This document shows, one piece after another, positions 55,001 through 64,000 of a stretch of 64,000 nucleotides of DNA. The notes beneath the pieces were generated by a model that did not search any database, was not told the DNA's origin, and saw only the letters and a list, made by a program, of their open reading frames with translations. The position numbers and the translations under genes were made by a program. This stretch comes from Amoebophrya sp. A120. Its lineage: Eukaryota > Sar > Dinophyceae > Syndiniales > Amoebophryaceae. The stretch's first letter is position 1, and every line of letters starts with the position of its first letter. The stretch covers positions 15,128,142 to 15,192,141 of the forward strand of contig CAJINV010000001.1 of the NCBI GenBank assembly GCA_905178155.1, in the 5' to 3' direction.

Positions 55001-57668
55001 CACCATCACAAATTTGCTCTACATGACAGAGAAAACCTGTCATGCGTGGGTTGTAAGGAAAAACACACATGAAAAAAGGGCTTCGTGGCTGTCTGGCATG
55101 ACAGGCGTAAATCTGTTGCATGTTCTGCATTACAGATTTACACTTACACGACAGTTTTTTTTCTTGCATATTGTACCGGTCGAAGAACAAGGACGTGTTG
55201 CTTCTCGGCTACATTCGGTACGACCCGGCAGCGGACACCAGCTATCTGAAGTATGAAAAGGAGGTCATTTTTTTCCCGCCGGATTACGACCTCGCGTTCT
55301 CGCACCCGACGAAAACCAAGGTTCTGGGCATTTTCATCGCGTCCGACGCCTTCGACATCCGCCAGCGCCCGAGCATGGACGTTTTCACGCTGCCCGAAGT
55401 GGACAGCGACGAGGAGGAGTTCGACGAGGCGGCATTCGACGCAGCGGACGATGAGGATAAGGAAACGGAGGAGTCGGATTTGGAGATGCAGCCGGCACTG
55501 GCGGGGAATTTGAGCTTCAAGAGTACTTCTAGAGTGCTTTGGTTGGATAATGCTTTTCTGTGTTAGAGTGATAGGTAGAAGTAGAGTAGTAGTCCAGCTC
55601 TAAGACTAAAAGTCAATTTAGTAGATTTCATGGCCTTCTGCATTTTGCTTATGTGATACCAAAATTAAGGAGCTTTGCCACGTCGTCACCATTATGACAG
55701 GTGAAAGCGACAAGACCGTTTCGGAGCGCGCTCTGACGAAGCACGAGATTAAGATGCAGCGTCTTGCGGTTCTTGCGGGTGTCGACCCCCCCGACTTGTC
55801 TCAGAACTACTCGAAGCACGAGAAGATAAAGGCGGAGAAGGCGCCGCCGAAAGTGTACTACAGACGGAAGATCATCGAGAAGCAACTGCAGTACCTGCGG
55901 CAGCACGAAATCAGCGTGGATAACGTGTACGAGATATCCTGAGTAAAAACGTACCCACACCAGAGTTGTAATGCAGATTTGCAAAGACAGGAAGACTTGT
56001 AATGCGCATCCCCATGAGAGCCATTTCCAGTCGTGTTTTGGAATTTGTGACGCTGTGAACAGGATGAGCAGATGAATCTGTGACGCGGCTGCACTTGCTA
56101 ATCTGCACTACGCTGCAGAGTGCGACTTGTCATGCGTGACTCACAAAACTCTTAGGTTTGTGTTGCAAAATCCCCATCCTGACTCTGGTGTGGGTACGTT
56201 TTTACTCAGGATACGAGATCGGGAGACGGGCGTTCGCGGATCGGTATCTGAACAACCCGCGCGCGCGATCGCAGTTGAAGCCGGGGGAAAACAATCTACC
56301 CTTCGACTTCGAGGGCGATCACTTTCTCTACTGCCTCTGCGGGCCAGCGGCGGTGAGTGATTTGTTTTGCGAACACACTATGGAGACTCCTCTTGGGTGC
56401 CTTTTTCGAGAATCGAAGTCCGTAAAGTTTAAAGCGCCATTGATGTCGTGTCTTGATATATGTCGTGCAACCACGTCCAAGTGTCTTCTATGCTTCTTGT
56501 CAAAACAGGTCGGCCTATCGCTTTCCGTACTGCTGCAAAACCTGGCCCTCGGGCTAGAGGAGGACGGCCCCGATTACTCCGATGATGAGTGGGGGCAGCA
56601 AGAAGTGAAAGTGTACAGCAAGCAGGAGTCTGGGGAGGCGATGGACATGCGCATGCTGGAGCAAATGGACGAGGAGCAGTCGGAGTCCGCCATGTCTCTG
56701 ATTCCCTCGTCCCGAAAGCGGTTGCGGAAGATCGTTTTGGTGGTTCTGTCAAAAAGAAAGCCGTTGGACTGGGACGACGCACTGGCGTTGGCGCGCGAGA
56801 ATCCGCACTTGATCCCCGTGTGGGTGAAGGGCAGCCCAACAAAAATGCTGGATTTGGAAAGGTATATAGATTATGGCATGGGCATTGGCGCATTCAATAA
56901 GTAGGCAGCAATGTTGACAACGGCAGGAAAGAAACAGCCTTGATACATAGTCATCTCCTCCAAAAAAAAAAAAACAGATGCAGTTTCCGGCGGGCCCGCG
57001 TGATTTACGTGCAAGGGTTTCCGACGAGGCCCACGGACGGGGAGTGTATTTTCTGCACCCGCTTAATTGAGTCCACGATTGGTACCGACAGCATGGACCC
57101 CATGCTGCCCATCGTCGTTCCGGAGCTGACCCTGGAGGCGAATTTTCGCTATGTGCCCCTCGGCTTGTCGCCGAAGGTGGATCACCAGGTTTTTGAGGAC
57201 GCCATGCACGCGAAGCGGAAATCGTTCATGCGGAGCCAGGAGTCCTACGCGTTCACGAGCAACGCGTTGGCCAAGCAACCCTTCACGAGATCGGCAAGGT
57301 ACTCCGCCGGCCGGTTGTACGTGAGCAGCATGCTCACATCGCTCGCGGTCAACCAGGTTTTCAACCCCGACCTGGGCACCCTGATCCAGATCATGTCTGA
57401 CGCTTTGATGGTCGTGGAAATTAGCAACGAGTACGTCGGTCAGCCGTACGGGAAACTGTGGAAGTTTCTCCTCTCCCAGCGCCTGCTCGCAGTAGGACTC
57501 CTTCGAAACGCGGTCACGATGGCGAAAACCCTCGGAGCGGCGACCGCGCTCGGGCTGGTTTCGCACGAGTTTCCGATCTGCGCGCCTCCGAAGGACGATG
57601 TGCTGCTGCAAGAGGGAGATCGGGTGTATGTCATGAGACATGGATTACTGTATACCTTGGATAGTTAG
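52011..57668 (+). CDS. BK/Slo-type potassium channel with two RCK domains
   Basis: Large-conductance, ligand-gated K+ channel. Exons: 52011-53218, 53530-53879, 54056-54568, 54783-54957, 55176-55522, 55701-55934, 56219-56352, 56509-56861, about 56978-57668; 1334 residues with consistent phases. Joins 1-4 and 6 are introners; the rest are GT-AG. The N-terminus is a signal-like stretch plus a disordered region. Six or seven membrane helices span about 170-480, with the selectivity filter TIGYGD near 443. RCK1 begins around residue 500 (VPYVICVGNFSPATAKSVLAEYF); RCK2 lies in the last ~350 residues, ending with QPYGKLWKFLLSQ and DDVLLQEGDRVYVMRHG, as in Slo channels. S4 has few Arg (FRYFGCIRLRKYYLL), so voltage sensing may be weak. 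No calcium bowl (Asp run) is evident; an acidic stretch at about 828-855 lies elsewhere. The last acceptor is ambiguous by two codons. Confidence 0.88.
53219..53524. mobile_element. Introner, family F (306 bp), in channel gene
   Basis: Left TATGGGAGTGTCAGAATCGA, right complement of TATGGATGTGTCAGGATCGA, continuing as AATTGACAAA or AATCGACAAA; flanked by GTGGT. Removal joins FYVV and VSTLW in S5. Confidence 0.88.
53880..54050. mobile_element. Introner, family G (171 bp), in channel gene
   Basis: Left TATCTCACAGAAAAAAGCTG, right complement of TATCCCAGAGAAAAAAGCTG, with GCAGGGCATATTTGTAA inside both ends; flanked by CTTCC. The inverted repeats cover almost half the element. Confidence 0.92.
54569..54777. 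mobile_element. Introner, family H (209 bp), in channel gene
   Basis: Left TATCCAAGAAAAAAACATTG, right complement of TATCCAAGAAAAAAACGCTG; flanked by GGAGT. Confidence 0.92.
54958..55170. mobile_element. Introner, family H (213 bp), in channel gene
   Basis: Left TATCCAAGAAAAAAACTTTG, right complement of TATGCAAGAAAAAAAACTGT; flanked by TTGTA. Second H copy, 180 bp downstream of the first. Confidence 0.92.
55935..56213. mobile_element. Introner, family B (279 bp), in channel gene
   Basis: Left TATCCTGAGTAAAAACGTAC, right complement identical to it; flanked by CGAGA. Forward orientation. Confidence 0.93.
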
Positions 57669-58246
57669 GAGGAACCGCAGTACAACAACTTCTACCAGGC
57701 TTCTGCTCCTGCTTTTCATTGTACAAAAACTTTGACCAAATTTACTACTTTACAATTTTTGCTACATCATCTGCTCTACTGTGTTTGTGCATTTGCTACC
57801 GAATAAATACTTTGCGTTCGATTGAAATTCTGAATACACGGACGACGATAACGATATCAACTGGTTTTGCGCATGGTTCAAAACAGATTTTGCACCGAAG
57901 TAGACCGCGGCTGCGCTTCGTGTACAAAAAAGCGGGATCGACACAGCAAAGGTTGACTGTCTTGCAACAGCCGGATACGGATTGCTTCTGTACGGATCTT
58001 GTTCCGAGTGTGTGCGTTGCAGAGTGAAAAGCGATCGTATGCTTTTGCGCTCGATTGCGATTTCGTTTATTTCGGTTTTCTGCTTATTGCGAAACGGAAA
58101 CTAAGGTCGGGAAAGCGATTTGTGTCTCGCATCTCCTGCCTTGTCAGGCGACATCGTGGCTCTTTTGCAAACAGACTTTGCAAAATGAAACTCTCATGCT
58201 TATCTTAGCAGGGAATGGGAAAGATCACTGAGCTTCCCTTTCCAAG
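57669..58246. other. Gap; start of a duplicated segment
   Basis: From about 57830 the sequence resembles 60160-60568 (both include AAACAGATTTTGCACC or GCACT and GAAGTAGACC), so the duplication that made the two EF-hand genes includes this upstream region. Confidence 0.7.
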
Positions 58247-59814
58247 ATGCGGTCGCGCCCTACCCGAATCAAAAATGGCTGCGGCGCCGAGGCGCCACGA
58301 CTCGGTGCTGCAACGCGAAGTCCTAGCACTGCCACGTCCCGCTTTCTGTCCACCGCATCTGCGTACGCTCGCGCTCTTACGTTCTGCACGTGTCTGGGTA
58401 CTACGTTCCGCCTGGTCCTCGCGGCCGCCGACTTTTCGGATGCGCCGGACGACATGCTGACGATCGATGCGACGGCTTCGATCAAGAAGCCAAGCAAAGT
58501 CCGAACTACCAACGTCCACAAAAACCTTGCAGCGGGGGACCACACGAATGCCATGACGATTCTGAAGTTACAAAAAGAGGTGGAAGCCCTCTCGCAGGAA
58601 AACGCGCTTTTGATGGAGCAAGTAAGCCAGAAGCACGAACAAGGGCTGCGGCGAGATGGACTGTCACCGACTACGACCTCTTTGTCCTCTTTGACTAATG
58701 GCAAAAAGGACGGTGCCGCGCAGTCGACATCCTTCGTGGACATAACTGCGGGGGAGAAGCAGAATTTATTCCCTACGGGACGAGCAACGAACCAGACCAC
58801 GGAAATTATGGAGGACGAGAACACCGAATTGGCGACGCTCGTGAACATGCTCGTGCGCAACGGAGAGGCGGCTATGGCGGCGCAAGAGCGGTTGGACCAC
58901 GCCGTCGCCGCGCGGGTGCGCGCCGAGTTTTTGGAGCGCGAGGCGAAGCTGGAGTGGAGAAACGTCAGTAAGGTAAGAAAGTGGTGTGGGAAGTTCGAAT
59001 TTATCCCTTGAGACGGTCGTACATAGTGATGGATGAAAGTAGAAAACACAGAACTTAATGAGAAAAAAGTCACCCAGGTCATGTGTTGTTAGATTCGTAC
59101 TCCTGCAGTGCTTGGAAATGCGACTTGATAGTACAGGTTTCCAAGGAGCTGACGCGAATGGCGATGAGAGAACTTTTGCGCGACTCGGTCTTCCCGCTGC
59201 CCCTTGCTGCGGGTCGTTCCTCCGTTGCGGCGAAAGAGAAGAATTTTGTCGGACAGATCGAGTCCATGATCGCCGGGGTTCTGGCGGAATTCAATGGCTT
59301 CGACATGGACAAAAACAACGTGCTGGACAAGGACGAGTGTCCGGTGCCCCCGCCTGGTGCGGATGCGAACAACGACGGAAATCTCACCCCGACCGAAATC
59401 ATCACGCACACGTACAACAACTTCATTTCCGTGCTGGAAGGGGCCCGTCCTGGTGGACACGGCGAGAAACGTGAGCTCAAGAAGAGCGTCGAGAGTCGTG
59501 GGGGGAATCCGACTTCCGCCAGCATGTTAGAGGCCGGCATGTCAGAGTCGGTCGCGAACTTCTTTCGGGGCGGGTGTGGAATCTGTGGGTGCTCAAAACC
59601 AGAAGGCGTGGATGGAGAAGAATTGCAATTCGGTTGGGAGGACGGGCACTACAACGCACCGGGTGCCTTGCAGAACATATACAGAGACACTCCGGGGGAA
59701 TACAGGTGGACGGACTCCCCCTGGGAGGAAGATGCGGAGCCGAAAGCGGAGACGAAAGCGGAGCCTAAAGCGGAGCCGAAAGCGGAGCCGAAAGGCAATC
59801 TAGTCAGTCTTTGA
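58247..59814 (+). CDS. EF-hand protein, copy 1 of a tandem pair
   Basis: Two exons, 58247-58972 and 59137-59814, GT-AG intron in phase 0, 467 residues. The N-terminus is basic and Ser/Ala-rich (SRFLSTASAYAR) with a hydrophobic patch, which could be an organelle-targeting or secretion signal. A coiled-coil segment (TILKLQKEVEALSQENALLMEQV) lies near 105-130, and a second helical, Ala/Arg-rich stretch near 200-240. The second exon carries two adjacent EF-hand loops at about 290-325: DMDKNNVLDKDE and DANNDGNLTPTE, both with acidic residues at the calcium positions. The C-terminus has a Cys-rich GGCGICGCS patch and ends with a run of KAEPKAE repeats. Probably a calcium-binding regulator; family unknown. 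A diverged copy follows 750 bp downstream. Confidence 0.78.
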
Positions 59815-60568
59815 TTGACCTTCGAACGCGCTTGGATGAAGAAGAAAAGAAGAAAAATAGTGGACGGAGAGGTGACGCGCAAGCGGCTTTTTTTTCCCGG
59901 ATTGTATAAATTGATTCGAAGATGAGTATTACTACATCTCACAAAAGCTGCCATGGTGGCTGATTGCCTCCGTGGATCTCTCTCTGTGCTGTTGTTCAGG
60001 ACCTCCTCTTAGATGAGGCAAACACTTATCCGACCCGTTCCGCCGCATATGCGGCGTTACGCGCGGCCGCGAGCACTGCTTCATAGTAAACCCCGAAAGG
60101 TGCTTTCCATATGTTCTTCTAGTGCAGATCGAAGCTACGCACTGTGTCAGTTTGGCTTCTGAATACATGGACGAGGGTATCAACTACTTTTGCGCATGAT
60201 TCGAAACAGATTTTGCACTGAAGTAGACCAGCACCTGTGCGCTTCGTGCACAAAGAAGCAGGATACGCCAAGTGTTGACTGTCTTGTACCAACAGCCGGA
60301 TTATTTTTGTACTGGGCTTTTTCAGAGACGGAGAGAGTGCTTTGTGGTCAACACTCTCGCAGCGTGAAGAGCGGTCAGGTGCTTGTCCGTCCCATTGCGA
60401 TTTCGAGTTTCGTCTTGTTGCGAAGGTAAGGGGATACGATGTTTGTCTCGTCTCCCCTGCCGTGCCAAGCAACATTGTGGTTCTTCTTCTCTCGCAAAGA
60501 GACTCTGCAAAATAAAACATCGACGCTTACCTTAGTAGGGAAAGTTCACTGGATTTTCCCCTTGCAAA
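59815..60568. other. Gap between the duplicated EF-hand genes
   Basis: 60040-60160 resembles 62070-62200 downstream of copy 2 (CGCATATGCGGCGT, TGTTCTTCTAGT), and 60160-60568 resembles 57830-58246 upstream of copy 1. Duplication unit is therefore roughly 2.3 kb. Confidence 0.7.
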
Positions 60569-62043
60569 ATGTTGCCGCGGTGTACCCGAACCAAAAGCGG
60601 CTGTAGCGCCGAGGCGCCACGACTCGGTGCTGCAACGCGAAGTGCGACCACTGCCACGTCCTGGTTTCTGTCCACCGCATCTGTGTACGCTCGCGCTCTT
60701 ACGTTTTGCACGTGTCTGTGTACTACGTTCGACCTGGTCGCGGCCGCCGATTTTTCGGATGCACCGGACGAAATGTTGACGAGCGATGCGACGGCTTCGA
60801 TCAAGAAGCAAAGCAAAGTCCAAACTACCAGCGTCCACAAAAATTTTGCAGCGGAGGACCACACGAATGACGGCGGGAACGCCATGACGATTCTGAAGTT
60901 ACAGAAGGAGGTGGAAGCCCTCTCGCAGGAGAACGCGCTTTTGATGGAGCAGGTAAGCCAGAAGCACGAAGAAGGGCTGCGGCGAGACGAATTGGCACCG
61001 GCTACGACCTCTTTGTCTTCTTTGACTAATGGCAAAAAGCATGGTGCTGCGCAGTCGACATCCTTTATGGACATAACTGCGGGGGAGAAGCAGAATTTAT
61101 TCCCTACGGGAGGAGGAACGAACGAGACCATGGAAATTATGGAGGACGAGAACACCGAATTGGCGACGCTTGTGAACATGCTCGTGCGCAACGGAGAAGC
61201 GTCCCTGGCGGCGCAAGAGCGGTTGGACGACGCCGTCGCCGCGCGGGTGCGCGCGGAGCTTTTGGAGCACAAAGCGAAACGGGAGTGGAGAAACGTCAGT
61301 AAGGTAAGAAAGTGGTGTGGGAAGTTCGAAATTTTCCATTGAACGCTTCGTAACCAGCAATCGCAAGACGATAGGAGGGTATCTGTGTTTCATTGCGGTA
61401 GGAAGCATGTCTGTCAAATTAATGCTCCAGGTTTCCAAGGTAGGAGCTGACGCGGATGGCGATGAGAGAACTTTTTCGTGGCTCGGTCTCACCGCTACCC
61501 CTTGCTGCGGGTCGTTCTTCGGTTGCGGCGAAAGAGAAGAATTTTTTCGGACAGATCGAGTCTATGATTACCGGAGTTCTGGCGCAATTCAGTGGCTTCG
61601 ACAAGGACAAAAACAACGTGCTGGACAAGAACGAGTGCCCGGCGCCCCCGCCGGGTGCGGATGCGAACAACGACGGAAATCTCACCCCGACCGAAATCAT
61701 CACGCACACGTACAACAACTTCATTTCCGTGCTGGAAGGGGCCCGTCCAGGACACGGCGAGAAACATGAGCTCAAGAAGAGCGAGAGCGGGGGACAGAGC
61801 GAGAAGCCGACGTCCGCCAGCATGTTAGAGCGAGATGATTTGGCTCCTTGGGACTACTGGAGTTGGACTTTTGGATGTGGTGGTCTAGCACCACATCAAG
61901 GGTGGCCAGTGGATTACCTATACCCGACTTCGCAGCTCCTCACCGGAGAGTTTCAAAACGTTTTCTCGGGCAGTCCTCCGGAAAACCTGGGCAAAAGCAG
62001 GCTCAACCATCCTCCTCATATGAACGAGTTTTACGCTGATTGA
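60569..62043 (+). CDS. EF-hand protein, copy 2 of a tandem pair
   Basis: Two exons, 60569-61303 and 61444-62043, phase 0, 444 residues. The first exon and the EF-hand region are close to copy 1 (DKDKNNVLDKNE and DANNDGNLTPTE), as is the coiled-coil segment. Two differences stand out. Just before the second exon an extra GTAG lies where copy 1 runs straight through (CCAAG then GAGCTG), so the copy 1 acceptor position would shift the frame; using the new AG restores it. After the Ser/Lys-rich linker the C-terminus is unrelated to copy 1: a Trp/Tyr-rich tail replaces the Cys patch and the KAEP repeats. The calcium sites look intact in both. Confidence 0.78.
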
Positions 62044-62715
62044 TAGTGAGTCCTCTTGGCACGTCAACCTGTTTCGCCGCATATGCAGCGTCACGCCTTA
62101 AGGTTAATACTGTCCCACAACGAAAGATCCCGAATGGTACTCATTCAGTATGTTCTTCTAGTAGTGCAGATCGAAGCTATGTGCTGTTTTTGTCTTGGCT
62201 TTTCCTTGGCATCATAGCAATGCAAGGCACGTAAGAAGCCAAATCCATAGCAGTTCCAGACAGGTTAAAATTTTTAGAATTTCAGGCTAAGCCAGTTCAG
62301 TTGTTTTTAGATGCTCTTTCTCAACACATGAGCAAAGAAGAATGTTGTCGCGTGCGTGACTCGATCTTTGGGCTTATCCGTTGGATCAATACAAAATGCC
62401 ACTGACACCGAATGTGGCCTGCGCTCCGAGGTGAATGATCCACCTTCGTCTTACATACAAGTTGATCTCGTGACAGCGACCACCCGACGCTTTCTCTAAG
62501 TATGTAGATAGTGTCTAGATCACGCTTGATTTGCGTTTTTTATTTTTTTTTTCGCGATCATTTAGGTTTTGCTTTTGCTTATCTTTGCCCTCCGAAAGAG
62601 CGGAATCAAAGTCAGTGCGAATATGAATATCCAAGATGGACGAATCCTGTCTTCAGTATTGGAGTGCGTTATGACAGAGCGCTGAGTCCTCGTCCCGCAC
62701 CGATTCCGAAGCGCC
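62044..62715. other. Intergenic gap
   Basis: 62070-62200 is the 3' part of the duplicated segment; the rest shows no supported gene. Confidence 0.5.
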
Positions 62716-64000
62716 ATGAAGCGGTCGCGGGAGCGAACGCGGCGACGGGCGCCCGACGGCAGCCTTTTTCGCTTCGACAGTCCACCCCGGGATGCGCAAG
62801 GAAATCTGATAAGCAGCACGAGCGGCGGCAAACAGCCGTTCCCCTTCAATATCTGGCAAGTCCGTCCAGAGCCGATCGTGACAAACTTCTCGAAACTGAA
62901 GAACGTGATTGCCGCGGACAGTTCGCTTTCTCTCGCGGTGGATTATCCTGATTAAAAGCGTCCCCACACCAGAGTCAAGATGGGGATTTTGCAACACAAA
63001 CCTAGGAGTTTTGGGAGTCACGCATGACAAGTTTCAGTCCGTAAGGTAGTGCAAGTTAGCAAGGAAAGCCGCATCACAAATCGACCTGCTAATCCTGTTT
63101 ACAGCATTACAAGTTCCCAAACAGGATTGAAAATGCCTGTCATGGGGTTGCGCATCACAAATGTTCCTGTCATGGCAAATCTGCATGACAACTCTGGGGT
63201 GGGGACGTTTTTACACAGGATATGGATTGCCAGATGGCGATGTCGGAGCTGTACGTCGGAAATCTGCCGCCCGGAATAACCCCCGATATCAAATGTAAAA
63301 ATGTCTGGGTCTGGAAGAATGCAACTTGTGATGCTAGTTTCGATGTCTAAAAAATTTGTGTTGCATGAGCAGGAAAAGGAGTCTAATTTTTGCTACGCGG
63401 AGAGGGCATTTGTCATACGGAATGGGCATCAAGAATCCCCCAAAAAACCTGTGATGCTAGGGCATGCATTACAGGCATCATGGGTCATGAGATGACAAAT
63501 TTTGCATTCTTCCAGACCCAGACATTTTTGCATTTGATACCCGAGCAGTTAAAGCAATTCATAAACCGCTGCGCGGCGGTGCTCGGGATTGGACCGCAAG
63601 CGGGACTAGTGACCGCTAGCAACTACGAAGACACGTCAGACGAGAGCGGGGAGAGCGAAGGGGAAGATGGGCAACCGGCGAAACAATTTGCATTCGGGTT
63701 CTCCTCCTCCAATGGGCGCAGCAGCAAGCAGACGAAGACGCCGACGGGCGTCGTCGCATCCGTGGCGATGGCGTCGAAGGACCGAAATTTTGCGTGGGTG
63801 ACCTTCAGGAAGGACAGGTACGCACTTTTGTCTCTGCAAATGAGCGGCATTTATTTGTGCGGTAAGAAGCTAAGGTTCGGTCGGACCTACGCACAAATTC
63901 GTTTACGTGAAACAAAAAACTCCCTGCCCCACGACCATGCTGCACTTTGCGGACACTTTGCTTCGCATCTTTTGCAAAATACTGAAATCAAATGGGACAA
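62716..64000 (+). CDS. U2AF2: U2AF large subunit-like splicing factor, 3'-truncated
   Basis: Recognises the polypyrimidine tract at 3' splice sites in other eukaryotes. Exons 62716-62943, 63228-63286 and 63545 to the window end, separated by introners B and A; joins at TGGAT and CCCGA keep the frame. A short Arg-rich N-terminus (KRSRERTRRRAPDGS) leads into a region resembling the U2AF linker, then RRM1: RNP2 ELYVGNLPPGITPEQLKQFI, RNP1 FAWVTFRK, and GIYLCGKKLRFGRTY, the same order as human U2AF65 RRM1. An acidic and Ser-rich insert (DTSDESGESEGEDG) of about 60 residues expands one loop. The frame stays open to the edge, so RRM2 and the UHM domain are not visible. The 59-nt second exon lies between two introners. 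Confidence 0.8.
62944..63222. mobile_element. Introner, family B (279 bp), in U2AF gene
   Basis: Left TATCCTGATTAAAAGCGTCC, right complement of TATCCTGTGTAAAAACGTCC; flanked by TGGAT. Reverse orientation, nearly identical to 26263. Confidence 0.93.
63287..63539. mobile_element. Introner, family A (253 bp), in U2AF gene
   Basis: Left TATCAAATGTAAAAATGTCT, right complement of TATCAAATGCAAAAATGTCT; flanked by CCCGA. Confidence 0.93.

Noticed and set aside
55523-55566. Early stop of the potassium channel at 55566
   Set aside because: A GT-AG intron 55523-55700 joins in phase to a downstream frame that contains the expected second RCK domain.
1-64000. tRNA or rRNA genes
   Set aside because: No T-loop plus cloverleaf combination and no conserved rRNA core was found by eye.

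Overview
The window is nuclear DNA from a eukaryote, most likely a dinoflagellate of the Amoebophrya/Syndiniales type. Three things point there. (1) Many coding sequences are interrupted by introner-like elements with inverted-repeat ends, 5-bp target-site duplications and no usable GT-AG boundaries; introner-type, non-canonical introns are reported for Amoebophrya. (2) A 22-nt stretch at 20841-20862 matches the dinoflagellate trans-spliced leader at 19 of 22 positions. (3) There are cilium genes (an IFT27-like GTPase and an AK8-like adenylate kinase), large multi-exon genes and long non-coding gaps, with no operons. The species call is inference.

Layout, essentially all on the + strand: 5'-truncated unknown protein (2-1702); IFT27-like GTPase (2261-3418); GT34-like glycosyltransferase (3842-5550); PRP28/DDX23 spliceosomal helicase (6164-9881); AK8-like adenylate kinase (10535-12648); FkbM methyltransferase (13374-16368); a possible disordered protein and a long gap holding a striking RNA-like hairpin (16495-18767); RBMX2/Ist3 RRM protein (18768-20237); an intronless multi-pass membrane protein preceded by the leader relic (20912-23452); a gap (23453-25453); a membrane protein with an IQ motif (25454-28484); an extended-synaptotagmin-like SMP/C2 protein (29261-39697), one of whose introns is 5.7 kb; a small unknown protein (40696-41672); a DTW-domain protein (42270-43298); Lon protease with a C-terminal AKL (44209-48915); a 314-bp tandem repeat array (about 49930-51790); a BK/Slo-type potassium channel (52011-57668); two tandemly duplicated EF-hand proteins (58247-59814 and 60569-62043); and a U2AF large-subunit-like protein cut by the right edge (62716-64000).

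I delimited 22 introner copies in at least eight families. Nearly all begin TAT and end ATA, each is flanked by a 5-bp direct repeat (one copy has a single mismatch), and removing the element plus one repeat copy restores the reading frame in every coding case. For PRP28, RBMX2, the SMP/C2 protein and the channel the restored protein also matches the family. The elements occur in both orientations. All five family B copies are exactly 279 bp. None lies outside a gene. Conventional GT-AG introns occur in the same genes.

The most unusual locus is 30193-35933: a family D introner (about 305 bp without its insert) inside the SMP/C2 gene that has received a 5427-bp element with its own inverted-repeat ends and a 9-bp target duplication. 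That element holds a palindrome array, a GC-rich core and no recognisable transposase, yet the flanking exons still join in frame.
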